A stretch of DNA of 64,000 nt, from assembly GCA_963828625.1 (NCBI GenBank), contig CAWHEX010000010.1, positions 124,001 through 188,000 of the forward strand, given 5' to 3'. Below are positions 45,081 to 53,569 of this stretch, in pieces. This stretch comes from PALSA-894 sp963828625 (GTDB taxonomy: Bacteria; Pseudomonadota; Alphaproteobacteria; Rhizobiales; Xanthobacteraceae). Positions within the stretch are counted from its first letter, which is position 1; each line of letters begins with the position of its first letter. Position numbers and translations under genes: made by a program. The notes under the pieces were generated by a model, which was not told the origin of the DNA, ran no database searches, and worked only from the letters and a program-made list of their open reading frames with translations.

Positions 45081-45548
45081 ATGGACGCCATCGACCGGAA
45101 GATCCTCGCCGTCCTCCAGCAGGACGCTTCCCTGTCGGTCGCCGAGGTCGGCAACCGCGTCGGCCTCTCCTCCACGCCGTGCTGGAAGCGAATCCAGAAG
45201 CTCGAAGCCGAGGGCGTGATCCAGAAGCGCGTTGCGGTCGTCGATCCCGACAAGGTCGGGCTCGGCGTCTCGGTGTTCGTCGCGATCGAGACCGGCGATC
45301 ATTCGGAGGAGTGGCTCGCGCGGTTCGCCGATGCAGTGAGCGCGATGCCGGAGGTGATGGAATTCTACCGGATGGCCGGCGACGTCGACTACATGCTGCG
45401 CGTCGCGGTCGCGAGCATCCAGGACTACGATGCGTTCTACAAGCGGCTGATCGCCGCGATCCCGCTGAAGAACGTCACGTCGCGCTTTGCGATGGAGCGG
45501 ATCAAGCAGACGACCTCGCTGCCGATCCCGGCCGCCGCAGGCGCATGA
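45081..45548 (+). CDS. Lrp/AsnC-family transcriptional regulator
   Basis: 155 residues from ATG 45081. The N-terminal winged-helix is MDAIDRKILAVLQQDASLSV followed by VGNRVGLSSTPCWKRIQKLE. The C-terminal RAM effector-binding domain (VEFYRMAGDVDYMLRVAVAS-type sequence) ends in TSRFAMERIKQTTSLP. Proteins of this family bind amino acids or similar small molecules and form octamers. Its divergence from the sulfur genes suggests it responds to a sulfur compound such as cysteine (inference). Confidence 0.93.
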   Translation: MDAIDRKILAVLQQDASLSVAEVGNRVGLSSTPCWKRIQKLEAEGVIQKRVAVVDPDKVGLGVSVFVAIETGDHSEEWLARFADAVSAMPEVMEFYRMAGDVDYMLRVAVASIQDYDAFYKRLIAAIPLKNVTSRFAMERIKQTTSLPIPAAAGA

Positions 45549-45561
45549 CTTAAAAACACAA

Positions 45562-45583
45562 CACCCCGGACATGATCCGGGTG
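45562..45583. terminator. Bidirectional hairpin between lrp-type gene and tadG-like gene
   Basis: CACCCCGGA and TCCGGGTG form a stem with one bulged C around CATGA, in the 35-bp space between convergent stops. TTAAAAA sits on its lrp side, which gives a U-run on the minus strand. Confidence 0.5.
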
Positions 45584-46183
45584 CTACGAATTCTCGAAAG
45601 CGGGCGCGCGACGAATACGGTGTGCGCGTTACCGAGTCGGAGAGACGCGGCCGCATGTAGATCTGGTCCTTCAGCGTCATCGTGCCGGTGATGACATAGC
45701 CGATGGTCGGCGTGTAGGCGTACTGCGCCTCCGCCCAGATCAGCGAAGTGCTCGCGACATTGAGCGCCGTCGGCAGCGTCACGGTCGTGCCGATCGCCCT
45801 GGCGGTGCCGTTCTTGGTGTCGCTCCAGACCACCTTTGCGACGCTCTGCGCGTCGATGGCCACGCTCGACACCGTCACCTTGAGCGTCGCGTCGGGAAAC
45901 GGCTGAACGACGGCCGTCGAGGCGGAGAGATATTCGTCATGTCCGAATTGGTGACGGTCGTGGATTGCGCCACCAGGTCGCCGAGCGAGCGCGCGACCAG
46001 CGTCACCTTGCGATCGACCGCGATCCCCTGCGACACTTCGACGCCGCCGAGATAGAGCGTGATCATCAGCGGCAACAGCATCGCGAATTCGACCGCCGAG
46101 ACGCCGCGCTCGTCGCGCAGCAGACGGCGGAGCGGCCGGCGCGCACGCACCGCAAGACGGGCGAAGGTCATGTTGCTTCTCAT
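45584..46183 (-). CDS. TadE/TadG-like pilus assembly protein (two frameshifts)
   Basis: About 199 residues from ATG 46183, overlapping the preceding TadE-like stop (ATGA). RDERGVSAVEFAMLLPLMIT followed by LYLGGVEVSQ is the pseudopilin-like N-terminal helix of TadE/F/G proteins. The C-terminal periplasmic part (VSSVAIDAQSVAKVVWSDTK, IWAEAQYAYTPTIGYVI) is in other frames. There is a one-base loss near 45938 and a one-base gain near 45615, after which the stop at 45584 fits. It is a minor pilin or pilus-tip component of the Flp system. Confidence 0.85.
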
Positions 46184-46767
46184 TGGTAGGGCTCGTTGCG
46201 GAACGTGGCGGTCGCCATGATCAGGCGCTTGCTGCCGGCCATGTCGGACAAATTGAACCCGAGCAGCGAAGCGTACACGGGCCACTGATACATCAGCCTT
46301 ACAACGACGATCTGGCCCGGGCCGCCGGGCTGATATCCGAAGGACGCGCTCTGGAGATTGCCGTTCGCGTCGAGCGGCTTTGCGGTGTTGATCGAGCCGA
46401 AGCCCGAATAGGTCTTCACGTCGATCTGCAGGCCGCCGGCGCAATCGAACAAGCCACCGACCCGCGCGCACACCGCGTTCTTGAATTGTGCGGCGGTGAA
46501 ATTCTGGCTCTGCGCCTGACCCGTCATAATGAGGCGCGCGCTATCCGCGACCGCGGTCTCCATGGTCTGGCTCGCGAAGAAGACGAGCGCCGTCTCCATG
46601 ATGGCGAACATCAGCGCAAGGAACGGCGCCGCCACCATCGCGAACTCGACCGCCGCAGCGCCATCCTGGCGGCGCGCGAAGCGCTGCATGGTGCGGGTAC
46701 GGAATATCCTGGCGCGCGCGAGGCGCGCGGTGCGGCCGGCGAGCTGAGCCCGGATTGCCTTGATCAT
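46180..46767 (-). CDS. TadE-like pseudopilin
   Basis: 195 residues from ATG 46767 with GGAG upstream. A basic N-terminus precedes RRQDGAAAVEFAMVAAPFLA and LMFAIMETALVFF, the processed hydrophobic helix of TadE. Two cysteines (VCARVGGLFDC) may form a disulfide in the periplasmic part. It is probably processed by the prepilin peptidase encoded at 48575. It is transcribed with the TadG-like gene; a 190-bp gap upstream (46768-46957) presumably holds the promoter. Confidence 0.88.
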   Translation of the reverse strand: MIKAIRAQLAGRTARLARARIFRTRTMQRFARRQDGAAAVEFAMVAAPFLALMFAIMETALVFFASQTMETAVADSARLIMTGQAQSQNFTAAQFKNAVCARVGGLFDCAGGLQIDVKTYSGFGSINTAKPLDANGNLQSASFGYQPGGPGQIVVVRLMYQWPVYASLLGFNLSDMAGSKRLIMATATFRNEPYQ

Positions 46768-46957
46768 AGTGAGCTGCTCCGGATCGTTCGCGGTGCGCGA
46801 GGCACCCGGCCAAGCAGTACGCCTGACCGGGATGATCCTTAGCAAAATCGTATTGTCGAATTGTTGCGTGGACTGAAGACAGACTTGGGCACTGCGTTTA
46901 CGTTTCGCTAAGCATGCGCGACGAGGCGCTGCTGCGAATCGCCGGGCTCAGGCGTTC

Positions 46958-47446
46958 TCACCGATTTTGCGCGCGGGCGCCTGCGCCGGCCGCCTGGTTG
47001 TCGCGCGTGCCCGACTGGCCGATTGTGGAGCTGAAATAGCCGGCGGAGTCGCCGAGCGTCACGCGGCGCTCGCAATTCGGGGTGCAGCTATAAGTCTCGC
47101 GCTCGCCGCCACGGTGGACCTGAACGGTCTGACTGCCGCCGCCGGTGACGACGATCGCGCGCTCCATCAGCACCACGCCGGTGCGATCGAGCGCGATCAC
47201 ATTGGTCGCGCCGTAGCCTTTTCCGGTCACAACAACGAGTCCGCCGGACTGGACGGCGACGTCCGCGATCAAGGGATTGCCGACCACGATGGTCGCCACC
47301 TTCTCGGGCATCTTCATGATGGTGGCCTGGTCGAGCACGACGTTGAGCGTGTCGTCCGACTGGGCCGCGGCAGGGAAGATCGCGAGGAACAGGGAGAGCG
47401 CCAGCACGACTTTTTTCGCCTCGGCGCCAAACATTTTCAGCCTCAT
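46958..47446 (-). CDS. Secretin N-terminal-like pilus assembly protein
   Basis: 162 residues with signal peptide (KVVLALSLFLAIFPAAAQS). The domain VVLDQATIMKMPEKVATIVV followed by GNPLIADVAVQSGGLVVVTG and GYGATNVIALDRTG matches the N-terminal (BON-flanked) region of CpaC secretins, present here as a free-standing periplasmic protein. The C-terminus is Cys-containing (TYSCTPNCERR) and ends in a low-complexity tail. It may assist or modulate the CpaC channel. It is divergent from the pilin gene. Confidence 0.85.
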   Translation of the reverse strand: MRLKMFGAEAKKVVLALSLFLAIFPAAAQSDDTLNVVLDQATIMKMPEKVATIVVGNPLIADVAVQSGGLVVVTGKGYGATNVIALDRTGVVLMERAIVVTGGGSQTVQVHRGGERETYSCTPNCERRVTLGDSAGYFSSTIGQSGTRDNQAAGAGARAQNR

Positions 47447-47898
47447 GCCACGTCTCCGGGAACCTCAACCTGCCGTCAGGTCAACATTTCGGCGCAGGGC
47501 GCCAAGCCGGATTTGACTGCAAATTGGTGAATGAAGTGCAAATGCAGCGTGTTCGCGGAGTTCCGATCAGGTCGAATCAATGAAGTCATAAAGTTTGTGA
47601 TCGTAGTTCTTCCAGCAAAATTATGATGTTCTCATAACAATTCTTGGCTATACATGGGATTGGTTTGAATATTGGTGCGTTTGATGCAAACATTCATCAT
47701 CTGTAATACATTCGTTAATCAGTGAAAGGCAATGTTAACCACATCCCAAACCTCAGGAAAGACTGGTCATTTCCTGAATCGGATTAACTTTGTCGCAATT
47801 GCTCGCTGGTAGTGTCCACCCATCGCATCCGGGCAAGACAAACAAAGCCCGGGCGGAAAGTGTTCAGACAGCCACGTGTGGATCCAAAGGAGCCTACC
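47447..47898. promoter_or_regulatory. A+T-rich control region upstream of the pilin gene
   Basis: 452 bp without a credible gene, distinctly A+T-rich between 47520 and 47800. It contains a perfect 8-bp inverted repeat TCAGGAAA-N9-TTTCCTGA (47753-47760 and 47770-47777) and several TTAAC/GTTAAT elements (around 47714, 47734 and 47783) that resemble CtrA half-sites. Pilin genes of this class are CtrA-controlled in Caulobacter, so such control is plausible here but no full TTAA-N7-TTAA was found. Confidence 0.5.
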
Positions 47899-48063
47899 AT
47901 GAAGACCCTCGTTAAGCGTTTTGCCAAGGACGAATCGGGCGCGACGGCCATCGAATACGGCCTGATCGCCGCCGGCATCTCTGTCGCGATCATCACGGTC
48001 GTGCAGGGCCTCGGCAGCAAGCTCAACACGACTTTCACCAACATCACGACCAAGCTCAACTAA
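47899..48063 (+). CDS. pilA: Flp-type major pilin
   Basis: 54 residues from ATG 47899 with AAAGGAG 6 nt upstream, a very strong site. KRFAKDESGATAIEYGLIAA followed by GISVAIITVVQ is the Flp signature: cleavage before the ATAIEYGLIA helix region and the Glu/Tyr pair. The mature C-terminus is GSKLNTTFTNITTKLN. It is the main structural subunit of the tad pilus. A textbook terminator follows. Confidence 0.95.
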   Translation: MKTLVKRFAKDESGATAIEYGLIAAGISVAIITVVQGLGSKLNTTFTNITTKLN

Positions 48064-48090
48064 CTCGCGATCCTCGCGAGGTGGTCGAAA

Positions 48091-48118
48091 GGCTCCGGCG
48101 GGTTCGCCGGAGCCTTTT
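48091..48118 (+). terminator. Rho-independent terminator after pilA
   Basis: GGCTCCGGCG-GGTT-CGCCGGAGCC is a perfect 10-bp stem with tetraloop followed by TTTT, 27 nt after the pilin stop. It separates highly expressed pilin mRNA from the downstream genes. Confidence 0.93.
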
Positions 48119-48194
48119 CGCTTTTGGAGCCGCCGCTGCGCAGATCACCGGCTTGAGCGGGTTTTTAAAAGAAAACGAACGGTAAATTCGGTCG

Positions 48195-48222
48195 ATGGAA
48201 CTCACCGGAACTTAGGTTCCAT
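48195..48222 (+). promoter_or_regulatory. Inverted repeat upstream of the second pilin gene
   Basis: ATGGAAC and GTTCCAT form a perfect 7-bp inverted repeat with a 14-nt spacer, about 70 bp before the second pilin start. It could be an operator or an mRNA leader hairpin. Confidence 0.35.
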
Positions 48223-48292
48223 AAGTTTATCTCCCGCGCATGCTCGGAACGGGCCCAGCTCAACAAACAAATCTTCGGGAGATCTGAACCCC

Positions 48293-48480
48293 ATGGGCCC
48301 CACCCTGAAATCCTTCCTTCGCGACGAGTCCGGCGCCACCGCGATCGAGTACGTCTGATTGCCGCCGGCATCACGGTCGCCATCATCGTGGCCGTGCAGG
48401 GCCTCGGAACAAAGCTCGTCAACACCTTCACCAACGTGAATACCGCGCGCGCAGAACTGACGTCCCGGCACGCGCAGTGA
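48293..48480 (+). CDS. Second Flp-type pilin (one base missing)
   Basis: ATG 48293 opens MGPTLKSFLRDESGATAIEY, nearly identical in plan to PilA, then runs into TGA. Restoring one G in TACGTCTG (48351-48358) gives GLIAAGITVAIIVAVQGLGT and a 62-residue protein ending at 48480. The tail (NVNTARAELTSRHAQ) is longer than that of PilA. It may be a genuine pseudogene or a sequence error; the high rate of similar shifts in the window favours error. The terminator hairpin overlaps its stop. Confidence 0.75.
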
Positions 48481-48498
48481 ACCGCGCCCGGCGCGGTT
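48480..48498 (+). terminator. Hairpin overlapping the stop of the second pilin gene
   Basis: AACCGCGC-CCG-GCGCGGTT forms an 8-bp stem beginning in the stop codon. It has no U-run, so it may be a weak terminator or a 3'-end stabiliser. Confidence 0.5.
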
Positions 48499-48574
48499 CA
48501 CTGCGCGCTAACCGAACGGGGGGTATGGTCTCGCCGGCATTGGCCGATTTCGCCAGGCCACAGCGGATGAGATC

Positions 48575-49081
48575 ATGATCGCCGACGCAGTCAGGTTGCT
48601 TCTGTTTCCGGCCTTGATGGCATTCGCGGCATCAAGCGACCTGCTCACCATGACGATCTCCAACCGGGTGTCGCTCGCACTCGTTGGCAGCTTCTTCGTG
48701 CTCGCGATCTGGTCGGGCATGCCGCTCGTCGACATCGGCACGCATGCCGGGGCGGCGCTCGGGGTGCTCGTCGTCACCTTCGTGTTCTTTGCGCGCGGCT
48801 GGATCGGCGGCGGCGACGCGAAGCTCGCGGCGGCGACCGCGCTATGGCTCGGATTCGACCAGCTGCTCAACTATTTCATCTACGCGTCGCTGTTCGGCGG
48901 CGTGCTGACGCTCGCCATCATGCGATTCCGCCTGATGCCCCTGCCCCGCCTGCTCGCCGAGCAGGAATGGGCGAAGCGCCTGCACCGCATGGATGAGGGC
49001 GTTCCTTACGGTATCGCGCTCGCACTCGCGGCGCTCGTCGTTTATTCCGATACGCCTTTCATGAAGTCGCTCGGCCTTTAG
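48575..49081 (+). CDS. cpaA: Prepilin peptidase CpaA/TadV
   Basis: 168 residues from ATG 48575, with about five membrane segments. The two aspartates of the aspartyl protease lie in FAASSDLLTMTISNRVSLAL and in RGWIGGGDAKLAAATALW (GGGDAK). It cleaves the pilin leader and the TadE/G-type pseudopilins. Only the peptidase domain is present, without methylase, as usual for TadV. It follows the pilin genes, with its own start after a hairpin. Confidence 0.94.
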   Translation: MIADAVRLLLFPALMAFAASSDLLTMTISNRVSLALVGSFFVLAIWSGMPLVDIGTHAGAALGVLVVTFVFFARGWIGGGDAKLAAATALWLGFDQLLNYFIYASLFGGVLTLAIMRFRLMPLPRLLAEQEWAKRLHRMDEGVPYGIALALAALVVYSDTPFMKSLGL

Positions 49082-49084
49082 GCT

Positions 49085-49131
49085 CGAGAAAAAAATCTCG
49101 CGCGAGAAAAAAATCGAGTCTCTCGCGACTC
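49085..49131. repeat. A7-tract direct repeats and hairpin before cpaB
   Basis: CGAGAAAAAAATC occurs twice (49085-49097 and 49103-49115), 18 bp apart, joined by the palindrome TCTCGCGCGAGA. CGAGTC-TCTCGC-GACTCG then forms a 6-bp stem. This unusual block lies in the 188-bp gap between cpaA and cpaB and may be a protein-binding, bending or termination element. Confidence 0.55.
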
Positions 49132-49269
49132 GCATTGCGCGAAAAAGCGATCGCAACAATCGGTTAACTCAAATTGGATACGCGCCATTAACCATGGATT
49201 GACGTTTCACTGGTGAAATCCAGATGTCGGCCGGGTTCGGCCACAGCGTCATTGTGGAAAGTGAAGCGT

Positions 49270-50068
49270 ATGAAAGCCGCGCGTATCGTTGTTCTCGTAG
49301 TTGCGGTTGCCGCCGGTGGTGTCGCAGCACTGCTTGCCGGACGATCCGACGAAACCCCGCCCCCGGCCACCGCTGCCACGCCGATCGACACCGTCGATGT
49401 GCTGGTTGCGCGCGGCGATATCCAACTCGGGCAAGCTGTCTCCGGACAGGATCTGCAATGGCAACTCTGGCCGACGCAGGCCGCGAGCCCCGCATTCGTG
49501 CGCAAAACAGACAAGCCGGACGCGATCGAACAGCTTTCCGGCGCCATCGCGCGCTCGCCCTTCGTTGCCGGCGAGCCGATCCGCGAGGCCAAGCTCATCA
49601 AGTCGAACGGCTCGGGCTACATGGCCGCCGTGCTCGACAAGGGCATGCGCGCGATCTCGACCGAAATCTCGCCGGAGACCGGCGCGGGCGGCTTCATCCT
49701 GCCGAACGACCGCGTCGACGTGATCCTCTCGCGCCGCGATCGCGAAGCCGAGAAAGCGAACAACACCGAATCGCACGTGTCGGAGACCATTCTCGCCAAC
49801 ATCCGCATTCTCGCGATCGACCAGACGCTCGGCGAGAAGGACGGCCAGAAGGTCGTGATCGGCAAGACCGCGACGCTCGAGCTTTCGCCGCGCCAGGCCG
49901 AATCGCTCGCGCTGTCGCGCCAGCTCGGCACGCTGTCGCTCGCGCTGCGCAGCCTCGCGGACGCTGGCGAAATCGGTGCTGCCGACGGACGACGATCGTG
50001 CTTCCGGCAAGCGCGCCGGGATCAATACGGTGCGCTACGGCATCAGCACGATGTCGATGCCGAAATAG
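49270..50068 (+). CDS. cpaB: Flp pilus assembly protein CpaB (one frameshift)
   Basis: About 265 residues from ATG 49270. An N-terminal membrane anchor (ARIVVLVVAVAAGGVAALLA) precedes VDVLVARGDIQLGQAVSGQD, a SAF-like domain, and the CpaB/RcpC block FILPNDRVDVILSRRDREAE. The frame shifts at the GG near 49985; the restored end is SGKRAGINTVRYGISTMSMP. It is a periplasmic partner of the CpaC secretin. The span is one base over a multiple of three. Confidence 0.92.
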
Positions 50069-50089
50069 TTTGTCAGGGGACGAGTCAAA

Positions 50090-51535
50090 ATGCTTACGCG
50101 TAACTTGAAACGGACCGCGCTTGCAGCGGTGCTCGCGGCCTCGCTCGGCGCGGCCTTGAGCGCGCAGGCGAGCGAACCGGCAGAAACTGCTTCCGGCTCA
50201 TCGTCGGTGATGAAGGTGGTCGGCTCGGATTCGAGCTCGCGCTTCGTGCAGCTCGGCATCGGCAAGTCGGTGGTGATCGATCTGCCGCGCGACATCAAGG
50301 ATGTGCTTGTCGCAGAGCCTAAATTTGCGAACGCCGTGGTGCGCTCGACGCGCCGCGCCTACCTGATCGGTGTCGCGGTCGGACAGACCAACATCTATTT
50401 CTTCGACGCGGACGGCAAGCAGATCGCCGGCTTCGACGTCGCGGTGACGCGCGACCTCAACGGTGTGCGCGCGATGATCCAGAAGCTGCTGCCGCGCGCG
50501 GATGTGCGCGTCGACGGCGTCGGCGACGGCGTGATGCTCTCGGGCAGCGTCGCGAACGCCGCCGAATCGCAACAGGTCTACGATATCGCGACGCGCCTCG
50601 TCGGCAGCGCCGACAAGGTCGTGAACAATCTCACGCTGCGCGGCCGCGATCAGGTCATGCTCAAGGTGACGGTCGCCGAAGTGCAGCGCGACGTTATCAA
50701 GCAGCTTGGCGTCGATCTCTCGGGTAGCCTGAGCTACGGCAGCGCCGTGCTCAACTTCAACAACGCCAATCCGTTCACGGCGCTGGGGCAGGGGCTGGTC
50801 GATGGCAACGGCATCCAGGGCAACTTCAAGTCGGTGAGCGCGACGCTTCGCGCGATGGAGCGCGCCGGCGTGATCCGCACGCTCGCCGAACCGAACCTCA
50901 CCGCAATCTCGGGCGAGAGCGCGAACTTTCTCGCAGGCGGCGAATTCCCGGTGCCCGCCGGCTACACCTGTTCGACTCAAGGATCGTCCACGCCGGTCTG
51001 TCAGCTCGCGATCCAGTTCAAGAAGTTCGGCGTCGGCCTCAACTTCACACCGGTGGTGCTGTCGGAAGGCCGCATCAGCCTGAAGGTTCTGACCGAAGTG
51101 TCGGAGCTCTCGAACGAGAACGCGATACAGCTCGTGCAGGGCAACAACACGCAGACCATCCCGGCGATCAAGACCCGCCGCGCCGAGACCACGGTTGAAA
51201 TTCCCTCCGGTGGCGCGCTCGCAATGGCCGGCATGATCCAGGAGCAGACCAAGCACAACATCAGCGGCTTGCCCGGCCTGATGCAGCTCCCCGTGCTCGG
51301 CACGCTGTTCAAGAGCCGCGACTACGTGAACCGCCAAACCGAGCTGATGGTGATCGTGACGCCGTACATCGCCCGCGCGGTGGCGCAGAAGGACCTGTCG
51401 AAGCCGGATGACGGCTTCGCGGACTCCGCCGACCCGGCCGCCATCCTGCTCAACCGTCTCCACCGCATCTACGGCGCGCCCGGCAAGGGACCCACCGCCG
51501 GCTATCACGGCAAATACGGCTTCATTCTCGACTGA
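50090..51535 (+). CDS. cpaC: Flp pilus secretin CpaC
   Basis: 481 residues from ATG 50090 behind CAGGGGACG. A signal peptide (ALAAVLAASLGAALSAQASE) is followed by the N-terminal domain (VVIDLPRDIKDVLVAEPKFA), a BON domain (DGVMLSGSVANAAESQQVYD) and the secretin core with QLAIQFKKFGVGLNFTPVVL and SGLPGLMQLPVLGTLFKSRD. It forms the outer-membrane pore for the pilus. The gene is intact. Confidence 0.96.
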   Translation: MLTRNLKRTALAAVLAASLGAALSAQASEPAETASGSSSVMKVVGSDSSSRFVQLGIGKSVVIDLPRDIKDVLVAEPKFANAVVRSTRRAYLIGVAVGQTNIYFFDADGKQIAGFDVAVTRDLNGVRAMIQKLLPRADVRVDGVGDGVMLSGSVANAAESQQVYDIATRLVGSADKVVNNLTLRGRDQVMLKVTVAEVQRDVIKQLGVDLSGSLSYGSAVLNFNNANPFTALGQGLVDGNGIQGNFKSVSATLRAMERAGVIRTLAEPNLTAISGESANFLAGGEFPVPAGYTCSTQGSSTPVCQLAIQFKKFGVGLNFTPVVLSEGRISLKVLTEVSELSNENAIQLVQGNNTQTIPAIKTRRAETTVEIPSGGALAMAGMIQEQTKHNISGLPGLMQLPVLGTLFKSRDYVNRQTELMVIVTPYIARAVAQKDLSKPDDGFADSADPAAILLNRLHRIYGAPGKGPTAGYHGKYGFILD

Positions 51536-51558
51536 TGCACGCGACCAGGACAAGAACC

Positions 51559-52278
51559 ATGAAACCGCTTCCAAACCTCGCGCGCGCGCTCGCGTTCGTC
51601 AGCCTCGCCGCGCTGATGGCCGGCTGCAAGACGACCGAGAGAACCGACGTCACCGCGAGTGCGCCGAACGACTACCGCCTGCGCCACCCGATCGCGGTGC
51701 GCGAGAAGGCGCAGACGCTCACCGTCTTCATCGGCGATGCACGCGGCGGCCTCACCGCCACGCAGCGCGCCGAGGTCAGCGGCATCGCTTCCGCTTGGCG
51801 CGGCGAGGCGACGGGCGGCATCATCATCGAAATGCCGGTCGGCGTGCCGAACGAGCGCGTGGGCGCCGGCGTCGCGCGTGAAATCCGCTCGCTGCTAGCA
51901 AGCGCGGGAGTGCCCGGCCAGTCCATCGAGATCCGGCCGTACCGCACGCAGGATCCGCTCCGGCTTGGAACGGTCCGCGTCACCTATCCCAAGATGGCGG
52001 CCGAGACCGGTCCCTGCGGTCTGTGGCCCGACGATATCGGCCCGACCTACAGCGCGGTGTACGCCAGCAACCGGCCGCACTGGAATCACGGCTGCTCCAA
52101 CCAGCGCAATCTTGCGGCGCAAGTCGCCAATCCGGCGGACCTGGTCCAGCCGCGTGGCGAAACGCCTGTCATGGCGTCGCGCCGCGCGACCGCGCTGGAC
52201 AAGTATCGAAAGGGTGAAGCCACCGCGACCCAGTATCCAGATGCCAATAAAGGCAAGATCAGCGACCTAGGCCAATGA
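51559..52278 (+). CDS. cpaD: Flp pilus lipoprotein CpaD
   Basis: 239 residues from ATG 51559. The lipobox LAALMAGC places the acylated Cys near residue 23. The domain includes RLRHPIAVREKAQTLTVFIG, CGLWPDDIGPT and HWNHGCSNQRNLAAQVANPA, the last a hallmark of CpaD. It acts as an outer-membrane pilotin-like component. The stop overlaps the cpaE start (ATGA). Confidence 0.93.
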   Translation: MKPLPNLARALAFVSLAALMAGCKTTERTDVTASAPNDYRLRHPIAVREKAQTLTVFIGDARGGLTATQRAEVSGIASAWRGEATGGIIIEMPVGVPNERVGAGVAREIRSLLASAGVPGQSIEIRPYRTQDPLRLGTVRVTYPKMAAETGPCGLWPDDIGPTYSAVYASNRPHWNHGCSNQRNLAAQVANPADLVQPRGETPVMASRRATALDKYRKGEATATQYPDANKGKISDLGQ

Positions 52279-53552
52279 TCAAATTTGCACTCAAAGGCGG
52301 CGATCCAAACGCCGCATCGAACGATGCCGCGCAGGACGAGCACATCGCACCTGTACCGCGCATCTCGATCCAGGCGTTCTGCGACTCGCCGGACACCGCA
52401 GCCGCCATGCAGGCGGCGAGCGAGGACCGGCGCATGGTCAAAGCACATCTCAAGGTGCAGATGGGCGGCGTCGCCGCCGCCATCGAGGCCTATCGCGCCT
52501 CGGCGACGCCGAACGTCGTCGTCATCGAGTCGAACGGCGGCGCCGAGGAACTGCTTGGCGGTCTCGATTCGCTGTCCGAGGTCTGCGACGCGGGAACGCG
52601 CGTGGTCGCGATCAGTCATCTCAACGACATCCTGCTCTATCGCGAGATGGTACGACGCGGCATCAGCGACTATCTGATCGCGCCCGTCGGGCCGGTCGAT
52701 CTCATCCGCGCGGTGTCGGGCCTGTTCCACGCCGCCGATGCGAAGCCGGTCGGGCGCACGCTCGCGGTCGTCGGCGCGAAGGGCGGTGTCGGCGCCTCGA
52801 CGGTCGCGCATAACGTCGCCTGGGCGATCGCGCGCGACGTCAATCTTGACGCAGTGGTGGCCGATCTCGATCTTCCCTTCGGCACTGCGGGCCTCGACTT
52901 CAACCAGGACCCGCCGCAAGGCATCGCCGACGCGGTGAATTCGCCCGATCGTATCGACACGGCCTTCGTCGATCGCCTGCTGTCGAAGTGTACCGATCAC
53001 CTGAGCCTGCTCGCGGCCCCCGCGACGCTCGAACGGGTCTACGATTTCGGCGCCGAAGCCTTCAACTCCATCTTCGACGTGCTGCGCTCGACTGCGCCGT
53101 GCATCGTGCTCGACGTTCCGCATGTGTGGACCGGCTGGGCGCGCCGCACGCTGATCGGCGCCGACGACATCCTGATCGTCTGCGCGCCCGATCTCGCCAA
53201 TCTGCGCAACACCAAGAACCTGATCGACCTGCTGAAGGCCGCGCGTCCGAATGACAACCGGCCGCAGTACTGCCTCAACATGGTCGGCATGCCGAAGCGT
53301 CCGGAAATCAAGGCGGCAGACTTCGCCAAGGCGCTCGAGTTCGACCCCATTGCCTCGATCCCGTTCGAGCCGCAGCTGTTCGGCACGGCGGCGAACAACG
53401 GTCAGATGATCGCCGAAGTGTCGTCCGGGCATCGCGCGGCGGAGACGTTCCGCAACCTCGCGCAGTCGCTCACCGGCCGCACCGAGGTGAAACGTTCGCG
53501 CGCAAGCATCCTCACGCCGTTGATCGAAAAACTCAGGCGCAAGCAGGCTTAA
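52275..53552 (+). CDS. cpaE: Pilus-localising ATPase CpaE
   Basis: 425 residues. A degenerate receiver-like N-terminal domain (residues about 20-150, VVVIESNGGAEELLGGLDSL) precedes a ParA/MinD-type ATPase with deviant Walker A VVGAKGGVGASTVAHNVAWA and ADLDLPFGTAGLDF. The C-terminal part contains LNMVGMPKRPEIKAADFAKA. CpaE-type proteins position the tad machine at the pole. The gene is translationally coupled to cpaD. Confidence 0.94.
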   Translation: MIKFALKGGDPNAASNDAAQDEHIAPVPRISIQAFCDSPDTAAAMQAASEDRRMVKAHLKVQMGGVAAAIEAYRASATPNVVVIESNGGAEELLGGLDSLSEVCDAGTRVVAISHLNDILLYREMVRRGISDYLIAPVGPVDLIRAVSGLFHAADAKPVGRTLAVVGAKGGVGASTVAHNVAWAIARDVNLDAVVADLDLPFGTAGLDFNQDPPQGIADAVNSPDRIDTAFVDRLLSKCTDHLSLLAAPATLERVYDFGAEAFNSIFDVLRSTAPCIVLDVPHVWTGWARRTLIGADDILIVCAPDLANLRNTKNLIDLLKAARPNDNRPQYCLNMVGMPKRPEIKAADFAKALEFDPIASIPFEPQLFGTAANNGQMIAEVSSGHRAAETFRNLAQSLTGRTEVKRSRASILTPLIEKLRRKQA

Positions 53553-53569
53553 AGGCCGGAGACACTTAA

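Noticed and set aside
48293..48480. Recoded TGA (selenocysteine) in the second pilin
   Set aside because: Flp pilins have no Cys or Sec at this site and no SECIS-like hairpin follows; one missing G restores the canonical EYGLIAAG.
49085..49131. CRISPR-like repeat array
   Set aside because: Only two 13-bp units with a 5-bp spacer; no further repeats and no cas genes.
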